Part shown: positions 16,149 through 23,251 of the stretch, piece after piece | Numbering within the stretch: the stretch's first letter is position 1 | Layout of the letters: every line of letters starts with the position of its first letter | Source: Acidobacteriota bacterium | GTDB lineage: Bacteria; Acidobacteriota; Blastocatellia; Pyrinomonadales; Pyrinomonadaceae | Assembly (NCBI GenBank): GCA_016700175.1 | Contig: CP065003.1 | Location: 186,001-250,000, forward strand | Direction of reading: 5' to 3' | Length of the DNA: 64,000 bases | Notes under the pieces: model-generated | The model's database searches: none | What the model saw: the letters and a program-made list of their open reading frames with translations, nothing else | What the model was told of the DNA's origin: nothing | Program-made: the position numbers and the translations under genes

Positions 16149-17450
16149 ATGCGTGAAGAGAAACTCGTACGCGGGATCGGCCGCTGGGACCTGATCGCTA
16201 TCGCGATCAACACTGTGGTCGGCGCGGGTATCTTCGGCCTTCCCTCGGAAGTAGCGAGGCTGATCGGCAGTTACAGCATCTTCGCTTTCCTCTTGTGCTC
16301 GCTTCTGATCGCGTTCTTCACACTTTGCTTTGCAGAGGTCAGTTCACGATTCAGGACGACGGGCGGAAGTTATCTGTACGCGCGGAGAGCATTCGGAACT
16401 TTCGTGGGTTTCGAAGCCGGCTGGCTGTTCTGGATCACGCGGCTGACCGCGTTCGCGGCGAACTGCAACCTGATGGTCTCGTACCTCGGATTCTTTTACG
16501 AGCCTCTGTCCGCAGGTCCGGCAAGGATCGCGATCATCGCGCTTGTGGTACTTTCTCTGACCTGGGTGAACCTGATCGGGGTCAAGCAGACGGTCCTTGC
16601 GACAAATGTTCTTACGGTCGGGAAGCTCAGCCCGCTACTTCTGTTCGTGTTCGCAGGGCTTTTCTTTGTCGAGCCGGTCAACTTCTCGCTTGGCGACGCC
16701 CCGGAGATCTCGGTTTTCGCGAACGCGATGCTGGTTCTGATCTATGCCTTTGTGGGATTCGAGTCAGCGGTGATCCCGGCTGGCGAGCTCAAGGACCCGG
16801 AGCGAAACGCCCCGTTCGGGCTTTTGACCGCCATCGGGATCATCGTCGCGCTTTACATCCTGATCCAGGTCGTCGCGATCGGCACTCTGCCGGAACTCGC
16901 CGGCTCGAAACGGCCTCTTGCAGATTCTGCGCAGATGTTCCTGGGCACCTGGGGCGCCGCGGTCATAGTCATCGGCGCGATCATCTCGATACTCGGGAAC
17001 CTGAACGTCGGGATTCTCTCCGCCAGCCGCCTCCTGTTCGCGATCAGCGAACAAAAGGACATACCCTATTTCATTTCGGCGACACACGAGAAATGGAGGA
17101 CTCCGTACGTTTCGCTGATCTCCACGTCGTCGCTTATTTTTGTCCTCTCGGTCTTCAGCACATTCGTTTCGGCCCTTACGATCAGCACGGTCACGAGGCT
17201 GCTTGTGTACGCGCTCACATTCGCGGCGCTTCCGATCTTCAGACGCAGGGAAGACCTGACCGACGCAAGGGGATTCCGGGTCCCCGGCGGTTCGGCGCTC
17301 GCATTCCTGTCGATCGGGCTGATCCTCTGGTTGTTCTATTTCGTGAAGATCTTCGATTTCGTCCAGGTCGGGATCGCGGCTGCGGTCGGAGCGGCGATCT
17401 ATTTTGTCTATTTCTTCTGGAGACGCAACGAAAGCGAGGGGGCCGGTTAA
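16149..17450 (+). CDS. APC-family amino acid permease
   Basis: A 433-residue integral membrane protein with about 12 hydrophobic segments. It has the typical N-terminal start of the amino acid-polyamine-organocation superfamily: GRWDLIAIAINTVVGAGIFG, with the helix-1 GAGIFG substrate-binding break. It should bring amino acids or related amines into the cell by proton or sodium coupling, or by exchange. The substrate is not predictable from sequence. It is divergent from an exported serine hydrolase and next to an S9 peptidase, a dipeptidase and an amidase, which makes uptake of released amino acids a reasonable inference. It is complete. The next gene (coaX) converges on it from 18212. Confidence 0.92.
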   Translation: MREEKLVRGIGRWDLIAIAINTVVGAGIFGLPSEVARLIGSYSIFAFLLCSLLIAFFTLCFAEVSSRFRTTGGSYLYARRAFGTFVGFEAGWLFWITRLTAFAANCNLMVSYLGFFYEPLSAGPARIAIIALVVLSLTWVNLIGVKQTVLATNVLTVGKLSPLLLFVFAGLFFVEPVNFSLGDAPEISVFANAMLVLIYAFVGFESAVIPAGELKDPERNAPFGLLTAIGIIVALYILIQVVAIGTLPELAGSKRPLADSAQMFLGTWGAAVIVIGAIISILGNLNVGILSASRLLFAISEQKDIPYFISATHEKWRTPYVSLISTSSLIFVLSVFSTFVSALTISTVTRLLVYALTFAALPIFRRREDLTDARGFRVPGGSALAFLSIGLILWLFYFVKIFDFVQVGIAAAVGAAIYFVYFFWRRNESEGAG

Positions 17451-17465
17451 AGGGGTTCAGCGGGA

Positions 17466-18212
17466 TTAGCTGTTCCTTTCGTACAACAGGGCCAGGCCTT
17501 CGAGGACGAGATTTGGCGCGGTCTCAGAAACGTGCTTCGAAACTTCTGCAACGAACTCCGAATCGCCCCCCGTCGCGATCACGCGAATATTTCCGCCTTC
17601 CAATCTGCCTATGCGTTCGACGATCCCGTCCACCAGGCCCGCGAATCCGTAATAGACCCCCGAAGCGATCGCCGTTCTCGTGGAGTTCCCCACGACGTTG
17701 TCGGCAGCCTCTGGATCAAGGAGCGGGAGTTTGGCTGTCTCGCCGTGCAGGGATCTGTAAAGCGCCCGCAGTCCCGGCGCGATCGCTCCTCCGCGATAGA
17801 TCCCCTCTTTGTCGACGAGGTCGATCGTGGCCGCGGTCCCGAGATCGCAGACGATGCAGGGAAAGCCGATCATCGCAACCGCGGCAGACGCCGCCAGAAG
17901 GCGGTCCATTCCGCAATCCTCGACCGGCTTGTAGTCGATCTCAAACCCGAAATCCATCGAGTGGTCCGCGATGAGGGGATCCGAACCCGTGATCCTTCTT
18001 GCCACTTCTTCGAAGGCGGGAAGAGTGGCAGGTACCACGCTGGAGATCACCGCGCGGGAGGGTTCCTTTGTCATTTCTGAGGATATCGCTTCGAACACCG
18101 ACTCGGCGGAATCGGGGGAGTCCGGTTTGACGCTGAAGGAGGCCGTGAGGGAACCGGCCTCGAAAAGGCCTATCTTGGCGGAAGAGTTGCCTATGTCTAT
18201 CGCAAGAAGCAT
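17466..18212 (-). CDS. coaX: Type III pantothenate kinase
   Basis: A 248-residue kinase that phosphorylates pantothenate, the first step of coenzyme A synthesis. The three CoaX phosphate-binding signatures are present: AIDIGNSSAKIG at the N-terminus (DxGN), GMDRLLAASAA near 103 (GxDR) and CDLGTAATIDLVD near 121 (DxGTxxT). The length is normal for the type III family, which is cytosolic, needs a monovalent cation and is not feedback-inhibited by CoA. The gene is convergent with the permease upstream. The order on the minus strand is birA, the acidic protein, then coaX. A terminator at 18224-18250 separates coaX from the acidic protein, so coaX probably has its own start of transcription or depends on read-through. 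Confidence 0.95.
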   Translation of the reverse strand: MLLAIDIGNSSAKIGLFEAGSLTASFSVKPDSPDSAESVFEAISSEMTKEPSRAVISSVVPATLPAFEEVARRITGSDPLIADHSMDFGFEIDYKPVEDCGMDRLLAASAAVAMIGFPCIVCDLGTAATIDLVDKEGIYRGGAIAPGLRALYRSLHGETAKLPLLDPEAADNVVGNSTRTAIASGVYYGFAGLVDGIVERIGRLEGGNIRVIATGGDSEFVAEVSKHVSETAPNLVLEGLALLYERNS

Positions 18213-18223
18213 GGCTCAAAAAT

Positions 18224-18250
18224 AAAAAAAGTGGCGGGAAATTGCCACTT
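18224..18250 (-). terminator. Terminator between the acidic protein gene and coaX
   Basis: On the minus strand AAGTGGCAATTTCCCGCCACTT folds into a 7-bp hairpin and is followed by TTTTTATTTTT. It lies 28 bases past the stop of the gene at 18279-18650. Confidence 0.8.
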
Positions 18251-18278
18251 CATTCCTCTCGTCCAGGCTATTCCGGAC

Positions 18279-18650
18279 TCAGCCCTTCAAGGGGAGTCCG
18301 TCATAGACGACGTTCCAGCCGTTCCTCAGGCTCGAGTTGAGGCTCTTCGAGAACCACTCCTCCGCCTTGTCCGGATCGTCGTAGATCTGCACGGCGGGCG
18401 CGGATTCCCTGGGGTCCACGCGGCAGATCGCGCCGCCCTGGTCCGCGGTCTTAAGGCACAGAAGAGCGATCATCTCGTTCTTCATCAGCACCGCGGTCCT
18501 GACCTTTACTTCGGTAAGGTCCACGGCGCGGACGATCGGAAATTCCGCGTCCAGCTCCGCCTCAAGCTCCTCGTACTCCGAATCAAACTCTTCGAAGTCT
18601 TCCTCGAACTCCTCAAAATACTGTTCAATGTCGTCGAATTCTGAACTCAT
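18279..18650 (-). CDS. Hypothetical protein with highly acidic N-terminus
   Basis: I do not recognise this 123-residue protein. Residues 4-36 are more than half Asp and Glu with interspersed Phe and Tyr (for example YFEEFEEDFEEF). Residues 37-123 look like a compact alpha/beta domain (FPIVRAVDLTEVKVRTAVLM, then DDPDKAEEWFSKSLNSSLRN). It has no signal peptide or membrane segment. It has a clean terminator downstream and stands 69 bases after the end of birA on the same strand. It could be a partner or regulator protein whose tail mimics nucleic acid, but nothing proves this. Confidence 0.7.
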   Translation of the reverse strand: MSSEFDDIEQYFEEFEEDFEEFDSEYEELEAELDAEFPIVRAVDLTEVKVRTAVLMKNEMIALLCLKTADQGGAICRVDPRESAPAVQIYDDPDKAEEWFSKSLNSSLRNGWNVVYDGLPLKG

Positions 18651-18719
18651 AACTGTCGATCCCGGCTCGGACGCCTTCCCGAGTATTCTCGCATACGAGA
18701 ACCGAAAAGCATAAACCGT

Positions 18720-19454
18720 TTAGCGAAGCGCGGTCACATCGCCTGCCTGAACGGTCTCCGTTCCATCTGCCGTCCGGATGATCAGCGCGCCGTGCCCGTC
18801 GATGCCGTCGGTGATGCCTTCTATCCGTTTTCCGGCGGCGTCGACGCGGACGTGCTTTCCTCGACCGTATGAAGAGCGTGCCGACCATTCTTTCAGAACC
18901 CGGTCCCGCCCCGATGCAGTCGCGGTCCTTTCGCAATGAAAGAAGAAGTACCTGACAAGCCTTTCGAGAAGTTCGTCACGATCACCTTGCGCGCCGGTCT
19001 CGGATTCGACGGAAGCGGAGGCGGACGCCAATTCTTCAGGCAGATGCGACGACCTTAGGTTGATCCCGATCCCTACGACGACGGCTGTTCCGTCCTCCGT
19101 CTCCGTCGTCTCGGCAAGAATGCCCGCGATCTTTCGGCCCTCGACGAGAAGATCGTTCGGCCATTTGATATCGGTCGAGATGTCGTATAGCTCTTTCAGG
19201 ACATCGTTTACCGCGACCGCCGAGGCGAGAGTCAGCAAGGGAAGGTCACGCGGTTCGAGTTTCGGACGAAGAACCGCGCTGAAATACAGCCCCGCTCCCG
19301 GGGCCGAGACCCACGTCCGGCCATGGCGGCCGCGGCCCTCGGTCTGCTCGTCGGCGACGACGCAAAGGCCTTCAGGCGCTCCTTTTCGCGCCTGCGAAAG
19401 AGCTTCGGTGTTTGTGGAGGGCAGCGATTCGTATCGAAGGATACGCAGTTCCAT
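18720..19454 (-). CDS. birA: Biotin--[acetyl-CoA-carboxylase] ligase
   Basis: A 244-residue biotin protein ligase that makes biotinyl-AMP and attaches biotin to the carrier protein of acetyl-CoA carboxylase and similar enzymes. The hallmark GRGRHGRTW (biotinyl-AMP loop) lies near residue 39, followed by the KWPNDLLVEGRKIAGIL strand near 85 and a small C-terminal SH3-like cap (about 195-244). No N-terminal helix-turn-helix domain is present, so this is the short, non-repressor class. I placed the start at 19454, just before LRILRYESLPSTN, where the family normally begins. It follows egtD with a 25-base gap on the same strand and may be co-transcribed with it. Confidence 0.93.
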   Translation of the reverse strand: MELRILRYESLPSTNTEALSQARKGAPEGLCVVADEQTEGRGRHGRTWVSAPGAGLYFSAVLRPKLEPRDLPLLTLASAVAVNDVLKELYDISTDIKWPNDLLVEGRKIAGILAETTETEDGTAVVVGIGINLRSSHLPEELASASASVESETGAQGDRDELLERLVRYFFFHCERTATASGRDRVLKEWSARSSYGRGKHVRVDAAGKRIEGITDGIDGHGALIIRTADGTETVQAGDVTALR

Positions 19455-19479
19455 ACTCAGGGATCCGGCCTGAAGCGGC

Positions 19480-20451
19480 TTACGAAGAGGGTTTCCACAT
19501 CGAGTCGGCGTAGAATCGGTTCTCGTCAAAAAAGTTTCGAACCACCTCAAACCCGCTGTCCGACGCGAGTTCCTCGATCATCTGCAGATCGTACTTCTGG
19601 GAGATCTCCATGAAGATCGGCTCCCACTGGCGGAAGCTGAATTCCTTTCCGAGCGCCTCGATCTTCACGGTCTGTTCAGCTTCGCTTATGAGGAAAGACC
19701 TGGCCGCCCTCTCGATCGGATGATACGAGGCGTAGTGTATGAACTTGTCCGTGTCGAAATTGGCGCCGAGCTCGCGGTTTATCCGCTTCAGAAGGTTCAG
19801 ATTGAACTTTGGTGTTACGCCGAGCGAGTCGTCGTATGCGTTGAGTATCGTCCTTGGGTTCTTGTGAAGATCGAAGCCGATCAGGACCCGGTCGCCGGGG
19901 TTCACAACGTCGCGCAGGCTTCGGAAGAACCCGACCGCCTGTTCCCGGCTGAAATTTCCGATGTTCGATCCGAGAAAGAGAATGATCTTCCGCCTGTCCG
20001 ACTTTTCGCGGAACGTCTCAAGCCGCGCGAAGTAATCGCCGATCTCGGGTTCGATCCGAAGCGAAGGGAAGCGCTGATGAAATGCGCGGGTCAGGGAATC
20101 GATCGCCTCGGACGAGATGTCGATGGGGACGAACCGGAGATCGGCGCCTTCTTCCAGCAGGTGCCCCACGAGGACAGCGGTCTTCGTGCCGTCTCCGGCT
20201 CCAAGCTCGATCAGGTCAAATGCCTCGCTGTCGGGATCGAAAGCTTCGTAAATGGCCCGACCCTGTTCCGTGAAGATCTCCATCTCCGAACGGGTCAGGT
20301 AGTACTCGGGGAGCTTCATGATCTCGCGGAAAAGGCGGGAACCTTCGTCGTCGTAGAAGTACTTTGAGGACAGGTACTTGGGAACGGAGGAGAGTCCCTT
20401 GTCCACATCTTCCGCGAACGCGCTGTGGCCGGTCTTTGTAGAGTTCTTCAT
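19480..20451 (-). CDS. egtD: L-histidine N(alpha)-methyltransferase (ergothioneine biosynthesis)
   Basis: A 323-residue S-adenosylmethionine-dependent enzyme that trimethylates histidine to hercynine, the first step of ergothioneine synthesis. The characteristic EgtD stretches are present: KYLSSKYFYDDEGSRLFREI near the N-terminus, LPEYYLTRSEMEI, the SAM site IELGAGDGTKT (near 85), LGSNIGNF near 155, and a C-terminal REFVVxx-like segment ending in the EgtD fold. I chose the ATG at 20451; longer readings run back into egtB. It follows egtB by 28 bases, so the two form a two-gene ergothioneine operon. Ergothioneine is a thiol antioxidant, consistent with aerobic life. Confidence 0.95.
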   Translation of the reverse strand: MKNSTKTGHSAFAEDVDKGLSSVPKYLSSKYFYDDEGSRLFREIMKLPEYYLTRSEMEIFTEQGRAIYEAFDPDSEAFDLIELGAGDGTKTAVLVGHLLEEGADLRFVPIDISSEAIDSLTRAFHQRFPSLRIEPEIGDYFARLETFREKSDRRKIILFLGSNIGNFSREQAVGFFRSLRDVVNPGDRVLIGFDLHKNPRTILNAYDDSLGVTPKFNLNLLKRINRELGANFDTDKFIHYASYHPIERAARSFLISEAEQTVKIEALGKEFSFRQWEPIFMEISQKYDLQMIEELASDSGFEVVRNFFDENRFYADSMWKPSS

Positions 20452-20479
20452 TCTGTTCCGTCCCGGAACGTCATTCGGT

Positions 20480-21664
20480 TCAGCGCGCCAAACGGATTCC
20501 CGTGAACTGCCAGCGCAGATGCGGATGAAAGAAATTGCGGTACGTCGGGCGGCTGTGTCCCAAAGGCGTCGCGACCGATGCTCCCCGAAGTACCATCTGG
20601 TTGACCATGAACTTTCCGTTGTACTCGCCGACGGCGCCGGGGGCGACCGTGAATCCCGGATACGGCAGATAAGCCGAATTGGTCCATTCCCATCGGTGGC
20701 CCCATTCGAACTCGCCGCTCGCCGCCTCCCATTCGAACTCAGTCGGAAGCCGCATCCCCTTCCAGGCGGCATACGCCGATGCTTCGTAGAACGAAACGTG
20801 GCAGACGGGATCTTCCGGCCTCAGTTCGCGGAGACCGGCGAGCGTGTACTGGTGCCAATCTCCGTCGATCTTCTTCCAGTAGAGCGGCGATCCCACTCCG
20901 TTCTCCTGAACCCAGTCCCAGCCTTCCGAATGCCATAACGAGAATTCCTCGTATCCGCCATCCGTTATGAACTCGTCGAACTCGCCGTTCGTGACGAGGT
21001 CCTTCGAGATCTCGAAATCTTCGAGGTACACCTTGTGCCGCGAAAGCTCGTTGTCGAAACAGAATCCGGATCCTTCGAAGCCTATCTCTTTAAGGCCGCC
21101 TTCTATTCCAGCGAATTCGCCCGTGCGTTTTGGGCGTCTTTCGACCAACGCGAAATCGTCGCTATAGACCGGATGAAGCGGGTTCAGCGAGAACGTATAT
21201 TTGAGGTCGGTCAGGAGGAGTTCCTGGTGCTGCTGCTCGTGATTGATGCCGAGGATCACGAGTTCGAGAGCCTTTTCCGAAAGCCCTTTTCCGAACAAAC
21301 GCCCCATCGCTTCGTCAACGTGGGCACGAAATTCGAAGATCTCCTTCACGGTCGGCCTCGAAAGGTCGCCGCGCTTATGGCGGGGAGTTCGGTCCCCGAG
21401 CGTGTTGTAGTAGCTGTTAAAGAGATAGAAAAAATGAGGGTGGAAGACCTCGTATCCCTCAAGATGCTCCTTAAGGATCATCTGCTCGAAGAACCAGGTC
21501 GTGTGCGCAATGTTCCACCGCGCAGGACTTACGTCGACGATCGGTTGCGGGACGTAATCTTCGGGCTGGAGGGGCTCGCACAGTTCTTCCGTGTACCGCC
21601 GGATCGCGAAGTACTTCGCGGCGATTTCCTCAATTTCAGGCGAGATCGAACTTGCTGGCTGCAT
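20480..21664 (-). CDS. egtB: Ergothioneine biosynthesis sulfoxide synthase EgtB
   Basis: A 394-residue non-heme iron enzyme that joins hercynine to a thiol (gamma-glutamylcysteine or cysteine) using oxygen. The N-terminal DinB-like four-helix domain carries the iron ligands in HTTWFFEQ (near 54) and NHEQQHQE (HxxxHxE, near 142). The C-terminal formylglycine-generating-enzyme-like domain (about 190-394) shows LPTEFEWEAASGEFEW and RGASVATPLGHSRPTYRNFF. The gene lies directly before egtD. No egtA, egtC or egtE lies beside the pair, so which thiol donor is used cannot be stated; genes elsewhere could supply the lyase step. Confidence 0.95.
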   Translation of the reverse strand: MQPASSISPEIEEIAAKYFAIRRYTEELCEPLQPEDYVPQPIVDVSPARWNIAHTTWFFEQMILKEHLEGYEVFHPHFFYLFNSYYNTLGDRTPRHKRGDLSRPTVKEIFEFRAHVDEAMGRLFGKGLSEKALELVILGINHEQQHQELLLTDLKYTFSLNPLHPVYSDDFALVERRPKRTGEFAGIEGGLKEIGFEGSGFCFDNELSRHKVYLEDFEISKDLVTNGEFDEFITDGGYEEFSLWHSEGWDWVQENGVGSPLYWKKIDGDWHQYTLAGLRELRPEDPVCHVSFYEASAYAAWKGMRLPTEFEWEAASGEFEWGHRWEWTNSAYLPYPGFTVAPGAVGEYNGKFMVNQMVLRGASVATPLGHSRPTYRNFFHPHLRWQFTGIRLAR

Positions 21665-21722
21665 TTGGTCAATTAAATCAGATGGGAGGGAAAAGGCAAG
21701 GACAATTGTTCCGGCATGGCTT

Positions 21723-22595
21723 TCAGCGGATTTTCGCGAGTGCCTCTTTACAGGATTCTGCGAGGTACGGGTCCGGATCGAAGGCGCAGCGGGTCAAGGG
21801 CGCGTCCGCGCTTTTGTCTCCGATCTCGCCGAGTGCGAAAGCCGCTTCCCGTTTGGTGTCGGAACGTTCGTCTTCGTTAGTAAGTACCTGCCGAAGAACA
21901 AACGAGATCGACGCAAAATCCGGGACTGATACTGTAAGGTCTCTTCGTTCCGAAAAAGTCCGTTTGAATTTCGAAGGCAAAAAACTTTCGGGGGTCGTAT
22001 TCGCAGGATCCGACTTCTGGAGGCGCCCGGCGATCAGTCCGGCCGCCCGCGCCGCGGAACGTCTCAGGGCCTGCCTCTTGTCCCTTGGTTTCTGGGCAAG
22101 AACTCTTGTCAGGGTGAGTAAAGACGCCGCCGTTCCGACCGACCCGATGGCCTCGGCTGCCGCGGCACGGACCGCCTCTTCGTCATCTCTTTCCAAAGAG
22201 CGGATCAGCGACTGCTCCGCCGCGGGATCACCCGTCCTGCCGAGCGCGATCACGGCCTCCTTTCTCACAAAGTCCGCTTTGTCATTCAAGAGCGGGAGAA
22301 GCGCATCGACCGCTTCCGAAGAAGGAAGCGCTGAAAGTGCGCCTGCCGCGGTCGCGCGCACGATCGGTTCCGGGTCCGAAAGCGCGGGGATCGCCGCCCG
22401 CGATGCTTCTTCACTTCCGATCACCCGCAATCGATACAAAGCGTCGCGCTTTTCCTCAACGGTCCCGCTTCGTACTGACGAAGCGAGCGAATCGATCTCC
22501 GCAGCGGCCTGCCCGAAGACCGAGACCGCAAACAAAAACAGCGCCGCGGCGATACCGGCGCTGCGAAACGACGTACTGAATCTACCGCGATACAT
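21723..22595 (-). CDS. Exported HEAT-repeat protein
   Basis: A 290-residue protein with an N-terminal hydrophobic signal segment (residues about 12-28, ending VFGQA), followed by a string of HEAT-like helical repeats. Examples are RDALYRLRVIGSEEASRAAI, DEEAVRAAAAEAIGSVGT and KREAAFALGEIGDKSADAPL. Such repeats form curved scaffolds for protein binding. The exact partner is unknown. Its ATG at 22595 overlaps the TGA stop of the small upstream gene (TGATG), so translation of the two is probably coupled. The frame further upstream at 22637 is an alternative start but would overlap that gene by 43 bases. The egt genes lie 58 bases downstream on the same strand. Confidence 0.82.
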   Translation of the reverse strand: MYRGRFSTSFRSAGIAAALFLFAVSVFGQAAAEIDSLASSVRSGTVEEKRDALYRLRVIGSEEASRAAIPALSDPEPIVRATAAGALSALPSSEAVDALLPLLNDKADFVRKEAVIALGRTGDPAAEQSLIRSLERDDEEAVRAAAAEAIGSVGTAASLLTLTRVLAQKPRDKRQALRRSAARAAGLIAGRLQKSDPANTTPESFLPSKFKRTFSERRDLTVSVPDFASISFVLRQVLTNEDERSDTKREAAFALGEIGDKSADAPLTRCAFDPDPYLAESCKEALAKIR

Positions 22596-22816
22596 CAGAC
22601 CGATTCCACGACGCTGTTCCTTCGCGCGGTCTCCCATTCGAAGACCTGCCTAGCACGCCTGTTCTCGCGGGCGGCGGAAAGGAAGTTTATCAGTTCGTCT
22701 GAAATGGGGTCGTGATCTCTGGAGCGGGAAGAAAGGGGTGAGTAAGGGTCTAAGGCCCTATCCGGGATACCTATGAAAAAATTGTCTGGGCGCGGCTGTT
22801 TTTTGTCTTTGGCCAT
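22595..22816 (-). CDS. Small hypothetical protein coupled to the HEAT-repeat gene
   Basis: A 73-residue basic protein (KDKKQPRPDNFFIGIPDRAL, then DPISDELINFLSAARENRRA). I do not recognise its family. It has no signal peptide or membrane segment. The ATG at 22816 has a strong GAGGTG ribosome site 6 bases upstream; the GTG at 22825 overlaps that site and is less likely. Its stop and the start of the HEAT gene share bases as TGATG, which supports both genes being real and co-translated. It is the first gene of the minus-strand unit, divergent from leuS. Confidence 0.7.
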   Translation of the reverse strand: MAKDKKQPRPDNFFIGIPDRALDPYSPLSSRSRDHDPISDELINFLSAARENRRARQVFEWETARRNSVVESV

Positions 22817-23251
22817 CTTTCTCACCTCGTGTTCCGAGGACGGCCAAAGTGGACAATTGGGTTATGTCCGGGCCGCCGGGTTCGGATGAATGTCGAAGTT
22901 CAGGATTCTAATAAGTAATGTCTCCTGCGCGGGTCTCTAGGGCAATCTGTAGACTATCACACGTGTAAAGTCTCCGTAAACTTTTTCGGCCGCGCGGCAA
23001 CAGGCTAGACAAAAGCATTTCAGGCACTTAGAATCCGCGTATGTGGTTTTTCCCGAACAAACTCCTCCTTAAATAGCCACTCGTTGAACTGCTCTTCTCA
23101 ACGGCGTGGCTTAGCTCATCAAATCACACACAATGAAGAACTTGTCCGGATCCCTTCAGCGGGACCGGACCCGACGGCATCCCGGCCAAACGCCGGGCGG
23201 ACTGTTCTAAGGAGGACCGTGACGGGCTTGCGTCGCGGAGTGAGGATCGAA
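22817..23251. other. Divergent regulatory gap before leuS
   Basis: No gene is seen. A palindromic ACACGTGT core at 22959-22966 is flanked by AGACT (22951) and AGTCT (22969), which could be an operator. Closer to leuS, two small hairpins (GGATCCC-TTCA-GCGGGACC near 23152-23170 and CCCGGC-CAAA-CGCCGGG near 23181-23197) precede the gene as a possible structured leader. No T-box consensus is visible. Confidence 0.4.

Noticed and set aside
23084..23251. T-box riboswitch upstream of leuS
   Set aside because: No T-box core motif or specifier arrangement could be found; only ordinary hairpins are visible.
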